A stretch of 64,000 bases of DNA, from contig JAYQTA010000006.1 in the NCBI GenBank assembly GCA_038147155.1, forward strand, positions 89,764 to 153,763, given 5' to 3'. Under the pieces are notes generated by a model. That model saw only the letters and a program-made list of their open reading frames with translations. It was not told where the DNA came from and did not search any database. Below, one piece after another: positions 6,671 to 15,577 of this stretch (positions are counted from its first letter, which is position 1; each line of letters begins with the position of its first letter). The stretch comes from Australimonas brisbanensis (GTDB lineage Bacteria; Chloroflexota; Dehalococcoidia; Lucifugimonadales; Australimonadaceae). Made by a program: the position numbers and the translations under genes.

Positions 6671-8398
6671 ATGGGACGCACGATCCCCGTCCAGGACGGC
6701 GCGGAGGCGCTGGTGGAGCTGCTGGTCTCCAACGGCGTGAAGCACGTGTTCATCAACTCCGGCACGGACACCTTCCCGGTGCTGGAGGCCATCGCCCGCA
6801 TGGTGGAGCAGGAGCGCGTGGTGCCCCAGGTGGTCCAATGCCTGGACGAGCGCACCGCCATGGCCGCGGCCCACGGCTACTACCAGGCCACGGGCGTGCC
6901 CCAAGTGGCCATGGTGCACGTGGACGCAGGGACGATGAACATCGGCGGTGCCTACCACAACGCCCAGCGTGACCACGCGGGGGTGGTGGTGATGGCGGGC
7001 CGCGCCCCGGCCACCATCGCCTCCGGGGTGCACGGGGAGCGCGACAACCTGATCCACTGGGGCCAGGAGCAGCGCGACCAGGCGGGGCCGGTGCGCACCT
7101 TCACCAAGTGGGACTACGAGCTGCGCCGACCCGAGTCGATGCACCTGGTGATCCGCAAGGCGTTCCAGACGGCCTCGTCCGCCCCCGCCGGGCCCGTGTA
7201 CCTGATGCTCCCGCGCGAGCTGCTGCTGGGGCACATGGAAACCGTGCCCCTGCCCGACCCCGCGCGCCACGCAGCCCCGGTGACCCCGGCGGCTGACCCC
7301 GCCGCGCTGGCCCAGGCGGCGGGCTGGCTGCTGGAGGCCCAGCGCCCGGTCATCTTCCCCGGCGCGGCGGGGCGCAACCCTGCCACCGTTCCCGCGCTGG
7401 TCTCCCTGGCCGAAGCGCTGGGTGCAGCCGTCGCCACCGACCGGGCGCGCCCGCGCATGAGCTTCCCGTCCGACCACCCGCTGTTCATGGGGAGCGACGC
7501 CCGCACCCTGGCGGAGGCGGATGTCGTTCTGGTGCTGGACGCCGACGTGCCGTGGATACCTGGCAAGGGCGGGCCGGAGGAGGACGCGCGCATCATCTGG
7601 GTGGACGAGGACCCGGCCAAGGACACCATCCCCCTGTGGACCTTCGCCGCGGACCTGCTGGTTCATGCGGACACTGGCAAGGCGGTGCCCGCGCTGCGCG
7701 ATGCGGTGCTGGCCCAGCGCACGCCGGAGCAGGAGGCGCGGGGGCGCACGCGCGCGGCGGCCATCACGGCGGCGGCCGAGACTCTGCGGGAGGCGGCGGC
7801 CAAGCGTGCCCGCGAGATGGCGAGCCTCACGCCCATCACCCCCGACCACCTGGCGGCGTGCCTCAACGAGGCACTCTCTCCCGAGACGGTGCTGCTGATG
7901 GAGGCGGTCAGTTCCAGCGGAGAGGTCTCGGCGCTGGTGGAGCGCACCGTGCCCGGCACCCTCTATCAGTCCGGCGGCTCCTCCCTGGGCTGGGCCATGG
8001 GCGCGGCCATCGGCCACAAGCTGGCCGACCCCTCCCGTGAGGTGGTAGCGCTGGTGGGCGATGGCACCTTCGTCTTCAGCGCGCCCACGGCCTGCCTGTG
8101 GGGAGCGGAGCGCCACGGCACGCCGTTCCTGACCGTCATCTTCAACAACGCCATGCACTACGCCACCAAGCGCGCGCTGCGCGGGGGCGTGGCGGACTCG
8201 GCCTCGGAACGCACCGGGCGCTGGGAGGGTATCGACATCACCCCCTCCCCCGACTACGCCGTGCTCGCCCAGGCATCGCGTGCCTACGGCGAGAAGGTGG
8301 AGGACCCGGAGCAGGTGCTCCCCGCCCTGCACCGGGCGCTGGAGCAGGTGCGCGCCGGGCGATGCGCGGTGCTGGACGTGCGCATCAAGCGCTTCTAG
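6671..8398 (+). CDS. Thiamine pyrophosphate-dependent enzyme (acetolactate synthase-like)
   Basis: A 575-residue three-domain ThDP enzyme. The pyrimidine-binding domain carries the activating Glu60 in CLDERTAMAAAHGYYQATG. The central domain follows at about 200-340. The PP domain has GDGTFVFSAPTACLWGAER (GDG at 463-465) and closes the metal motif with FNNAMHYATK. It lacks a diagnostic context for biosynthetic IlvB: no ilvN is adjacent and the N-terminus is divergent. It is better called a 2-oxoacid decarboxylase/carboligase of unknown substrate. ATG at 6671 follows GGAGGCGCAC. A terminator follows at 8433. Confidence 0.88.
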   Translation: MGRTIPVQDGAEALVELLVSNGVKHVFINSGTDTFPVLEAIARMVEQERVVPQVVQCLDERTAMAAAHGYYQATGVPQVAMVHVDAGTMNIGGAYHNAQRDHAGVVVMAGRAPATIASGVHGERDNLIHWGQEQRDQAGPVRTFTKWDYELRRPESMHLVIRKAFQTASSAPAGPVYLMLPRELLLGHMETVPLPDPARHAAPVTPAADPAALAQAAGWLLEAQRPVIFPGAAGRNPATVPALVSLAEALGAAVATDRARPRMSFPSDHPLFMGSDARTLAEADVVLVLDADVPWIPGKGGPEEDARIIWVDEDPAKDTIPLWTFAADLLVHADTGKAVPALRDAVLAQRTPEQEARGRTRAAAITAAAETLREAAAKRAREMASLTPITPDHLAACLNEALSPETVLLMEAVSSSGEVSALVERTVPGTLYQSGGSSLGWAMGAAIGHKLADPSREVVALVGDGTFVFSAPTACLWGAERHGTPFLTVIFNNAMHYATKRALRGGVADSASERTGRWEGIDITPSPDYAVLAQASRAYGEKVEDPEQVLPALHRALEQVRAGRCAVLDVRIKRF

Positions 8399-8432
8399 CT
8401 TCCCGCCAGGATGGGCGAGCAGGGGAATGAAG

Positions 8433-8459
8433 GAGGGCCCCGTCGGTGCCGGGGCCCTC
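8433..8459 (+). terminator. Hairpin terminator after the ThDP enzyme
   Basis: GAGGGCCCC / GGGGCCCTC form a 9-bp perfect stem with a 9-nt loop, 35 bp after the stop codon. The hairpin is symmetrical and may also end transcripts arriving from the opposite strand (the cupin remnant). Confidence 0.75.
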
Positions 8460-8484
8460 TCGTGTGCCGGTTCGGTCGGCGCGC

Positions 8485-8650
8485 TTATTGGTGGTCGTGC
8501 TCGGCGGCGTCGGCCTCCGCCTTGGTGCGATGGACCGTGCCAGCGGGGTGCTCTGCGGGCGAGTAAATGGAGTACAGCTTCAGCTTGCCCCGGCCCGTGT
8601 TGCTGACGTTGTGCCAGGTGCCGGCGGGGATGACGATAGCCCAGTCGGCG
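8485..8650 (-). pseudogene. Cupin-domain protein, C-terminal fragment
   Basis: Only the last 55 or so residues of a mannose-6-phosphate-isomerase-like cupin are present: ADWAIVIPAGTWHNV, then LKLYSIYSPAEHPAGTVHRT, ending AEADAAEHDHQ at a TAA. The motif V-P-A-G-T-W-H-N is the typical metal-binding second cupin motif. Upstream of about 8650 the homology stops abruptly, and the opposite strand begins to encode a winged-helix domain instead. The 5' half of the gene is lost. Confidence 0.72.
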
Positions 8651-8992
8651 CTGACGGTGGACGTGGAGAGCCGCATGGCCACGGTGCACGGGGCCCCCGC
8701 CCACCTCACGCCCACGGAGTGGAACCTGCTGACCTTCTTCCTGCGCAACCGGGGCCGCGTGGTGACCCACGAGGTGTTGGCAGAGCGCGTTTGGTGCTCG
8801 GCCCTCGTGGACCGCACGGTGATCAAGGCAGCGGTGCGCCGGCTGCGCGCCAAGCTGGGCGATGAGTCCGCGACCCCCACGCTGATCCACACCCATCGGG
8901 GGACGGGGTACCGATTCACCGACGACGGCGGGGCTGACTACACGGGGACGCCGCTGGTGCTGGCCACCGGCACGTCAGCGACGGCCGTGTAG
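8648..8992 (+). pseudogene. OmpR-type winged-helix output domain lacking its receiver
   Basis: About 115 residues match the trans_reg_C DNA-binding domain of response regulators: ALTVDVESRMATVHG, HLTPTEWNLLTFFLRNRGRV, VIKAAVRRLRAKLG and LIHTHRGTGYRF. A normal OmpR-like protein would have a receiver domain before this. Here the preceding DNA is the antisense of a cupin gene, so the 5' part is missing. An ATG at 8630 could still start a stand-alone winged-helix protein, but it has no convincing ribosome site. The C-terminus overlaps the convergent LuxR-type gene by 55 bp. Confidence 0.68.
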
Positions 8993-9660
8993 CGGCGCGC
9001 GAGCCACACCCGCGGGTGCACCTGGCCGTCGTCCTTGAGCAGCTTGCGGTAGATGTTGTTGACGTGGCGCTCCACGGTGCATGGCTCCAGCACCAGCATG
9101 CGCGCGATCACCGGATTCCGGTAACCCGTCGCCAGCAGGTGAACGATCTCGCGCTCGCGGGCGGTCAGGCGGGCGAGGGCCAGCCCCTCGTCCTCCGGCT
9201 CAGCGAGGAGTGCGCCCGCCACGTCGTTGTCCACGATCATCCGGCCCTCGTACACCTGGGTGCACACCTGCACCAGGTCATCAAAGGTCCCCACCGCGTG
9301 CCGCGGCAGCAGCGCCATGCCCCTGCCCGCGTGCTCCACCAGGCGGCGCACCTGCTCCGGAGCGGAGAGGGCGCTGGTGCCATACATCTGCACCAGGGCC
9401 AGACCCTGATGGGCGTGGAGCAGGCCGGTCAGGGCATCGACCGACTCATCGTCGAAGCGGTTGGTGCCCACCACCAGCACGTCGGCAACGGCGGCGTTCA
9501 CCGCGGCATCCAGGGTTCCGAATCCTTCGAAGGCACCCACAATGAAGGCGACCCCCTCCACCGCGTGGTCATCGCAACCAGCCCGCAGGGCATGGCGCAT
9601 GAGCGCGTGCTCCTCCAGGACGAGGGCGGTGATAGTGTCTTTCGGCTTGCCGGGAGTCAT
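8938..9660 (-). CDS. LuxR/NarL-type regulator with degenerate receiver
   Basis: A 240-residue regulator. The C-terminal GerE/LuxR helix-turn-helix is unmistakable (LARLTAREREIVHLLATGY, then CTVERHVNNIYRKL). The N-terminal region has a receiver-like start (TALVLEEHALMRHALR) and a strand ADVLVVGTNRFD, where the phospho-acceptor Asp of true receivers should follow. It has Gly there, and EE instead of the acidic DD pair, so phosphorylation control is unlikely. I chose the ATG at 9660, which follows AAAGGTG; a longer start at 9717 is possible. The 270 bp upstream contain no other gene. Confidence 0.82.
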   Translation of the reverse strand: MTPGKPKDTITALVLEEHALMRHALRAGCDDHAVEGVAFIVGAFEGFGTLDAAVNAAVADVLVVGTNRFDDESVDALTGLLHAHQGLALVQMYGTSALSAPEQVRRLVEHAGRGMALLPRHAVGTFDDLVQVCTQVYEGRMIVDNDVAGALLAEPEDEGLALARLTAREREIVHLLATGYRNPVIARMLVLEPCTVERHVNNIYRKLLKDDGQVHPRVWLARRYTAVADVPVASTSGVPV

Positions 9661-9932
9661 CAATGCGGCACCTTTGCAGGGGGGCTTGGGGCCATATTCG
9701 ATTGTATCTGCAATCATTCCGCGGGGAACGAGGTCCAGGCTACATTTTCGTTACAAAACCCGCTCATCTTGGCCTTATCGCAGCAAGACCTGCCCTGTTA
9801 TCGCTTACCGAACACCTCTGCAGCACGATATCCGCCGATGGTCTTGTCACCGTTCCCCACACAGGGCCGGCGTGATGCGGCCGCGGCGCTGAGGCCGTAC
9901 ACTCCCACCCACCCTGCATCAGGAGACGCAGC

Positions 9933-10826
9933 ATGCGGATCGGCGCCGTCTACCCCCAGACCGAGCTGGGCTCCGACCCGGCGAACCTGAAGGCCTTCGC
10001 CCTGGCCGTGGAGGAGTTGGGCTTCAGCCACCTGGCCATCTTCGACCACGTGCTGGGTGCGGACACCGCCGGGCGCGAGCCCTGGAAGGGCCCCTACACC
10101 CACCAGAGCCTCTTCCACGAGGTGTTCGTGGCCTTTGGCTACCTGGCGGGGCTCACCTCCCGCATCGGCCTCGCGACCTCGGTGCTGGTGCTTCCCCAGC
10201 GCCAGACGCCGTTGGTGGCCAAGCAGGCCGCCGAGGTGGATGTGCTCTCCGGCGGGCGCATGCGCCTGGGCGTGGGTCTGGGTTGGAACGACGTGGAGTA
10301 CGCTGGCATGGGCGAGGACTTCACCACCCGTGGGGCGCGCGTGGAGGAGCAGGCCGCCCTGCTGCGCGCGCTCTGGACCCAGGAGGTGGTGGACTTCCAG
10401 GGCCGGTGGCACACCCTGAACCGGGTGGGCATCAACCCCCTACCCGTCCAGCGGCCGATCCCCGTCTGGTTCGGCGGCGGGGAGCACCCGCGTGCGGTGG
10501 AGCGCATCGCCCGCATTGCCGACGGCTGGTTCCCACCCATGGGCTTCTACAAGCCCGATGCCTCGGGCCGCGAGTCGCTGGACCGCTTCCGTGGCCTGGT
10601 GGCGGAGAACGGGCGCGACCCGGCCAGCGTGGGCATCGAAGTGCGCTCCAAGTTGGCGGAAGGGGTGGACGCATCGCTGCGCGCCACGGCCTTCTGGGCC
10701 GAAGCCGGTGCATCCGCGAGCGCCATCGGCACCATGGGCATGGGGCTGCGCACGGTGGAGGAGCACATCGAGCAGATGGTGCGCTTCCGCGATGCAGCGA
10801 AGGGCGTGTTGGACGTGGAGCCCTAG
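9933..10826 (+). CDS. LLM-class (luciferase-like) F420/FMN-dependent oxidoreductase
   Basis: A 297-residue TIM-barrel flavin-dependent protein of the bacterial luciferase superfamily. Landmarks are MRIGAVYPQTELG, HLAIFDHVLG, the flavin-binding region LATSVLVLPQRQTPLVAKQA, the non-prolyl cis-type segment VLSGGRMRLGVGLGWNDVEY, and PVWFGGGEHPRAVERIAR. These families use coenzyme F420 or FMN to oxidise or reduce small organic substrates; the cofactor cannot be fixed from sequence. ATG 9933 follows AGGAGACGCAGC. A TACACT box at 9898-9903 may be its -10. Confidence 0.88.
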   Translation: MRIGAVYPQTELGSDPANLKAFALAVEELGFSHLAIFDHVLGADTAGREPWKGPYTHQSLFHEVFVAFGYLAGLTSRIGLATSVLVLPQRQTPLVAKQAAEVDVLSGGRMRLGVGLGWNDVEYAGMGEDFTTRGARVEEQAALLRALWTQEVVDFQGRWHTLNRVGINPLPVQRPIPVWFGGGEHPRAVERIARIADGWFPPMGFYKPDASGRESLDRFRGLVAENGRDPASVGIEVRSKLAEGVDASLRATAFWAEAGASASAIGTMGMGLRTVEEHIEQMVRFRDAAKGVLDVEP

Positions 10827-10829
10827 CCG

Positions 10830-11924
10830 CTAGTCCTCCGGCGCCAGCGCCACGGTGCGGCCTGTCGCCGCCGACTCACGCGCGGCCACCAGCACCCGCT
10901 GGAGCGCGTAGGCGTCCTCCAGGTTGGGCGCGGGCGAGGTGCCCGTGGCGACCCCACGCGCGAACTCGCGCAGAAGCAGCCGGGTGGGCAGCATGCGCAT
11001 GTCGCGCTCGTCGGTGAAGGGCGCGAAGCGTTCGGGCACCGGCATCTCGGCCAGCGCCTGCTCCCCCACCCTGGCACCCAGCACCCGCCCCTTGGCCGGG
11101 GGATTGGGGGTGTTTGCGTCCTGCGGGGTGATGAGCGTCCCCGCGCTCCCGTACAGCTCGATGCGCCCGCCGTCCCCCAGGGCGGCGGCCTGGCTCATCA
11201 CCACCGAGGCCCAACCGCCCGAGGCGAAGGTGACGGTGCAGGCGAAGGCATCGTCCGCGGTGGCCTGCACCAGCGCACCGTCGGGCCCGGTGCGCTTGCC
11301 CAGGTGGACGGCGGTGTGGGCGCTGACGGAGGCGATGGGGCCGAACCAGGCCATGAGCGCGTCCAGGTAGTGCGAGCCCTGGCTCCACAGCAGCCCGCCG
11401 CCCTCATCGGCGCTGTCGGCATCGCCGTTATATGAACGGCCCACCCAGGCGAAGCGCCCGCCGTTGACCAGCCGCACCAGCCCGGCGTGCAACTTGCCCA
11501 GGTAGCCCTGGCGCACCAGCTCGCCCACGTAGGCGCGGCCGGGCGCGAAGCGAAACTCGTGGCCCACCATGGCCGTCAGGTGCGGGCGCGCGCGGGCCGC
11601 ATCACGCAGCGCTCGCGCCTCCTGGAGGGTGACGGTGAAGGGCTTCTCGCACAGCAGGTGCTTGTCCGCCTTTAGCACCGCGAGGGCCATCTCGGCGTGC
11701 AGCGCCGGGGGCGAGGCCACCAGCACCGCGTCCACGTCCTCGCGCGCGGCCAGCGCCCGGTGGTCCGTGAGGGCGTGGGGGATGCCGAAGCGCTGGGCCG
11801 TCTCCCAGGCGCTCTGCGGGGTATGGGTGCAGACGGCCTGCACGGTGAACCCCTCGGACTGGAGCGCGGGGATATGCACCTGCGCTGCGTAGCGCGCGCC
11901 GATGACGCCGACACGGATGGACAT
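10830..11924 (-). CDS. Gfo/Idh/MocA-family NAD(P)-dependent oxidoreductase
   Basis: A 364-residue protein with an N-terminal Rossmann domain (RVGVIGARYAAQVHIPAL), the family-defining EKP motif in KHLLCEKPFTVTLQEA, and a C-terminal alpha/beta substrate domain (VGHEFRFAPGRAYVGELV; ALLWSQGSHYLDALMAWFGP-like segment). Members oxidise or reduce sugars, inositols or related polyols; no substrate is evident. ATG at 11924 is preceded by GGAGG. It converges with the luciferase-like gene and is divergent from the MFS gene at 12038. Confidence 0.9.
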   Translation of the reverse strand: MSIRVGVIGARYAAQVHIPALQSEGFTVQAVCTHTPQSAWETAQRFGIPHALTDHRALAAREDVDAVLVASPPALHAEMALAVLKADKHLLCEKPFTVTLQEARALRDAARARPHLTAMVGHEFRFAPGRAYVGELVRQGYLGKLHAGLVRLVNGGRFAWVGRSYNGDADSADEGGGLLWSQGSHYLDALMAWFGPIASVSAHTAVHLGKRTGPDGALVQATADDAFACTVTFASGGWASVVMSQAAALGDGGRIELYGSAGTLITPQDANTPNPPAKGRVLGARVGEQALAEMPVPERFAPFTDERDMRMLPTRLLLREFARGVATGTSPAPNLEDAYALQRVLVAARESAATGRTVALAPED

Positions 11925-12037
11925 GGGGCCTCCAGGCGAAGCGGGTTGGCAGGCGTAAGCCTACCTCACTGGCGCACCGGCGCGCCGGGCGTAACATCCA
12001 CCCCCATCGAACCCACGCAGCAGGCAGGAGCAGGAGC

Positions 12038-13303
12038 ATGGCAGCGCCCCTCGGGTGGTTGAGTCGCGATGGACACGTGCTCATTACGGCGGGCGCGCTG
12101 CGAGCGGTGTGCCAGGGCTTCATGGCGGTGACACTGGCCGTGTACCTGGCGGACGAGGGACTCAGCCTCACCCACATCGGCGTCTACTTCTCGGCGGGGG
12201 CGGCGGGCGCAACGGCGGCAGCGGTGGTGGTGGGCACCTCCTCCGAGCGGCTGGGGCGCAGGCGGCTGCTGGTGGGCTTCAGCCTGCTCACCGCCGTGGG
12301 GGCCCTCGCCCTGCTGTTCACGGCGAACCCCGTGCTGCTGGCCGTCTTCGCCTTCGCGGGCTCCATCACCGGCACGCCGGGCGGGGCCGTGGGCTCCACG
12401 CAGCCGCTGGTGCAGGCGGCGCTGGCCGAGGCGTCCACGCCGCGCAAACGCACCGCCACCTTCGCCCTCTACCGCATGAGCGATAACCTGGGCCGCGCCG
12501 TGGGGGCGCTGGCGGCGGGGCTACCGGTGGTGCTGACCCGCGTGAGCGGACTGGACGAGCACGGCGCGCTGCGGGTGCTGCTGGGCCTGACGGCGGCGGC
12601 GCTGCTGGCGGTGGCGCTGGCCTACCTGCTCCTGGCCCCCGACGTGGGCCGCACCCAGGTGCGCTGGACCAACCCGCTCACCCTCCCCTCACGCGGGACC
12701 ATCTTCGGCCTCACGGGGCTCTTCAGCGTGGACACCCTGGGCTCGGCACTGCTGGTGCAGAGCCTGGTGGCCTACTGGTTCAGCACCCGCTTCGACATGG
12801 CGCTGGGGGAGCTTTCGGTGGTGTTCTTCGTCTCGGAGTTGCTGACGGCGCTCTCGCTGTGGCTGTCCGTGCGCCTCTCGGCCCGCATCGGCCTGGTGAA
12901 CACCATGGTGTTCACCCACATCCCGGCCTCCCTCCTGCTGGTGGGCGCCGCCTTCGCACCCACGGCGGCCCTCGCTATCGCGTGCTGGCAGGCCCGCGCC
13001 TTCTTCTCCCAGATGGACGTGCCCGCGCGCGATGCCTACACCATGTCCGTTGTGCAACCTCACGAACGCGTCGCCATGGCCAGCGTGCACGCCCTAGGGC
13101 GCAGCGCAGCCAGCACCGTGGGGCCCACGCTGGGCACCACGCTGTGGACGGGCCTCTCGGCCAGCGCGCCCTTCGTGGGGTGCGCCGGGCTCAAGATCGG
13201 GTACGACCTGGCGCTGTGGGCGCCCGGCCCCCCCCGACCCCCGCGCCCCCCGGGGCGCCCCCCCCCCCCTCTGGGTCCCTCAGGGTCTGCGAACGCGGCC
13301 TAG
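12038..13303 (+). CDS. MFS transporter, C-terminal tail probably frame-disturbed
   Basis: A 421-residue membrane transporter with about twelve hydrophobic segments and the MFS loop-2 like motif SSERLGRRRLLVGFS after helix 2. The ATG at 12038 follows AGGAGCAGGAGC. The last 25 residues (after KIGYDLALW) are only Pro, Gly, Arg and Ala, read from a C-rich run at 13220-13275. Homologues usually end in a short charged tail there, so a base-calling slip in the C run is likely. The stop overlaps the convergent bicupin gene by 4 bp. Substrate unknown. Confidence 0.85.
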   Translation: MAAPLGWLSRDGHVLITAGALRAVCQGFMAVTLAVYLADEGLSLTHIGVYFSAGAAGATAAAVVVGTSSERLGRRRLLVGFSLLTAVGALALLFTANPVLLAVFAFAGSITGTPGGAVGSTQPLVQAALAEASTPRKRTATFALYRMSDNLGRAVGALAAGLPVVLTRVSGLDEHGALRVLLGLTAAALLAVALAYLLLAPDVGRTQVRWTNPLTLPSRGTIFGLTGLFSVDTLGSALLVQSLVAYWFSTRFDMALGELSVVFFVSELLTALSLWLSVRLSARIGLVNTMVFTHIPASLLLVGAAFAPTAALAIACWQARAFFSQMDVPARDAYTMSVVQPHERVAMASVHALGRSAASTVGPTLGTTLWTGLSASAPFVGCAGLKIGYDLALWAPGPPRPPRPPGRPPPPLGPSGSANAA

Positions 13304-14448
13304 GTGTCGCGCTCGTTGGTGGGGCCCACCTCACCCGTGCACCAGGGGATGAAGGCCTTCATGCGGCAGGGCGCGCCGTGAGCGGCCAGGTCCGCCTCGA
13401 ACATCTTGTGGATCTCGGGATCCTCGTCCTCGTACTCGATCTGCATCCCGCCTTCCTTCATGGAGACGTTGGACTCGCCGTACTTGTCCGGCGTGCCGTT
13501 GGGGGCGCGCAGCGCGAGGTAGCGGGCCGGCTCCTTGCCGGTGTTGAAGTGCTGGTGGAAGGTACCCTCCTCCGGCACGATGACCAGGGAGCCCTTCTTC
13601 CAGTCCACCTTCTTGTAGGGCTTGCCCTCCCACCACAGGACGGAGAAGCCCACGCCGCCGCAGATGACCAGGTGAGCGCCCGGCCCGTGGCGGTGGCCCT
13701 TCTTGTAGGTGCCCACGGGGAACTCCGAGACGTGGGACTTGGTGATGTTGCCCGCCATGTCGAAGTGGGTGTTCACCCCGCCGGCGCCGCGGTCCTTGTA
13801 GTCCCACAGGGGCATGGTGTCCACGTTGGGGATGAAGTTCGACTTCCACATGGTGCCGAACTTGGAGCCCTTGCGCCGGTACACCTGGCCCTGGCCGGAG
13901 AAGTAGGACTCGTCGCCCTCGCCCCCGAACCGGTCGGTGAAGTGGAAGGGGTTGTTGAAGATGAAGTCGGTGGACTTGAACATGCGCATCACGGGAGGCG
14001 CGTTGGTCATGGAGACGTAGCGCGCGGGCTGCGAGCCCGACCCGTTGAAGTGCTGATAGGTGGCGTTCATGGGGATGGACACCATGGAACCCGGCGCCCA
14101 CTCGAAGGTCACCTTGTTCTTCTCGTCCGTCCACACAGAGGTGGCACCGCGTCCGGACACGACGTACATCACCTCCTCGTACATGTGGTGCTCGGGCTCC
14201 GACTTGCCGCCGGGGGCGATCTCCACCACGTGGCAGTCGTTGGGCAGCGCCGGGTTCGGGATGTTGATGATGGCGCCGCGGCCACCCTTGCGCTCCCAGT
14301 TCCCCAGCGGGATCTCGTTCATGTCCTCGAAGGCGTAGTCCACGATGACGGGCACGCCCTCAGCCTTCTGCCACGCGTAGTAGGCATCGGGCTCTTCCCA
14401 CAGCTCCATGGTCTCGGGCGTTTCAGCCCGGCGCACTTCCTCAGGCAC
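13300..14448 (-). CDS. Bicupin protein, paralogue of the one at 58337
   Basis: A 382-residue protein with two cupin barrels. The first holds EPEHHMYEEVMYVVSGRG, the second GHRHGPGAHLVICGGVGF, both placing His/Glu metal ligands. A GTG start at 14448 has the strong site GGAGGAGGTGCACTG just upstream and fits the alignment with the 58337 protein; further in-frame sequence upstream is spurious. Bicupins of this size include gentisate and 1-hydroxy-2-naphthoate ring-cleaving dioxygenases, so an Fe(II)-dependent oxygenase role is plausible but unproven. It lies 67 bp downstream of the ABC exporter genes on the same strand and may be cotranscribed. Confidence 0.85.
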   Translation of the reverse strand: MPEEVRRAETPETMELWEEPDAYYAWQKAEGVPVIVDYAFEDMNEIPLGNWERKGGRGAIINIPNPALPNDCHVVEIAPGGKSEPEHHMYEEVMYVVSGRGATSVWTDEKNKVTFEWAPGSMVSIPMNATYQHFNGSGSQPARYVSMTNAPPVMRMFKSTDFIFNNPFHFTDRFGGEGDESYFSGQGQVYRRKGSKFGTMWKSNFIPNVDTMPLWDYKDRGAGGVNTHFDMAGNITKSHVSEFPVGTYKKGHRHGPGAHLVICGGVGFSVLWWEGKPYKKVDWKKGSLVIVPEEGTFHQHFNTGKEPARYLALRAPNGTPDKYGESNVSMKEGGMQIEYEDEDPEIHKMFEADLAAHGAPCRMKAFIPWCTGEVGPTNERDT

Positions 14449-14515
14449 CAGTGCACCTCCTCCAACGATTTCGGGCAGGAGAACCATACCGCAAACGGGC
14501 CCTTGGTTGCAGGTG

Positions 14516-15577
14516 CTAGGCGGCGTAGCGCAGCGCACGGCCCCGGAGCGCCCACACCCCGGCCGCCAGCGCAACGTCCAGAGCGGCCAGCACCACCAGG
14601 TCCACCCACACGGCGCCCAGGCCCGCCCCCTCCATGCCCACGGCCACGACGGGGCGGATGAAGTAGTCGGTAAGGAACAGGCGCGCCACCCACGAGGGGA
14701 TGGCCGGGAACAGGTAGACGATGGCCGGTGCGAACAGGACGATGCCGCCCGACTTCCACACGGCGAACAGGCTGGTGACATCCCTGAGCACGATGCCCAA
14801 CGCCAGCCCCAGCCCCGCTGCCATCACCGCGCCCAGCGCCAGCACCCCCACCAGCAGCGCGGGGCCCGCCCCCAACAGGCCGTTGAGCAGCAGGATGGCC
14901 ACCCCCATGAACAGGGAGAGCGCCCAGCCGAACAGCCCCTTGGCCGCCAGCAACTCGCCCAGGGTGAGCGGGGTGACGAAGAGCGCACGCAGAGTGTCGT
15001 GCTCCTTCTCGCGCACCAGCGAGGTGGCGGGTAGGAACAGCCCGCCCAGGAACACCGCCATGAGCACCAGCATGGGCAGCAGGCGCTGGCGCAGCGAGAG
15101 GGCAGAGGCCTCGCCCACCACCTCCAGCGTCAGCACCGCGCCCGGCTGGCGCCCGGCCACATGGGCGGCCAGCGCCGAGACGGCGGCGGTGAGCACCGCC
15201 CGGTCCGAGGCATGGCTCTGGCCCCACACGTAGGTCTGCACCGGGATGGGCAGGCCGGTGGCCAGGGCCTCGTCGAACCCGGCGGGCAGCACGATGCCCA
15301 CGTCCACCGAGCCCGCCTCCGCCGCGGCGCGCAGCGCGTCCGCATCGGCGTAGAGCCGGGTGCGCAGCGAGGCGTCCGCCTGGGCGGCTGCGACGAGCGC
15401 GGAGCCGCCCGCATCAGCGATGCCCAACCTCGGCTGGGGGGCCAGCAACGAACCAAACACCAGGTTGATGACCAGGGTGATGGCCAGCGGTGCGGCCAAC
15501 GCCCACACCAGCAGCACCGAGCGCGACCCGTGCCACGCCTCCTGCCGCACCAGCGCAACGATGCGCCCCGCCCTCAC
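14516..15577 (-). CDS. ABC-2 type exporter permease (second)
   Basis: A 353-residue membrane protein of the ABC-2 (NatB/YhgE-like) type: one N-terminal helix (VLLVWALAAPLAITLVINLV), a long extracytoplasmic domain, then five or so C-terminal helices. The family's cytoplasmic segment LVREKEHDTLRALFVTPL precedes the transmembrane bundle. Its GTG start overlaps the stop of the preceding permease by 4 bp (GTGA), which implies translational coupling. Together with its two upstream neighbours it forms a complete exporter with unknown cargo. Confidence 0.88.
   Translation of the reverse strand: MRAGRIVALVRQEAWHGSRSVLLVWALAAPLAITLVINLVFGSLLAPQPRLGIADAGGSALVAAAQADASLRTRLYADADALRAAAEAGSVDVGIVLPAGFDEALATGLPIPVQTYVWGQSHASDRAVLTAAVSALAAHVAGRQPGAVLTLEVVGEASALSLRQRLLPMLVLMAVFLGGLFLPATSLVREKEHDTLRALFVTPLTLGELLAAKGLFGWALSLFMGVAILLLNGLLGAGPALLVGVLALGAVMAAGLGLALGIVLRDVTSLFAVWKSGGIVLFAPAIVYLFPAIPSWVARLFLTDYFIRPVVAVGMEGAGLGAVWVDLVVLAALDVALAAGVWALRGRALRYAA

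Noticed and set aside
6563..8896. 777-codon minus-strand open frame
   Set aside because: It is the antisense of the ThDP enzyme; Gly/Arg/His-rich with no recognisable domain. High GC keeps antisense frames open.
12859..14661. 600-codon plus-strand open frame
   Set aside because: Antisense of the bicupin gene, with Val/Gly/His-rich composition typical of GC-driven shadows.
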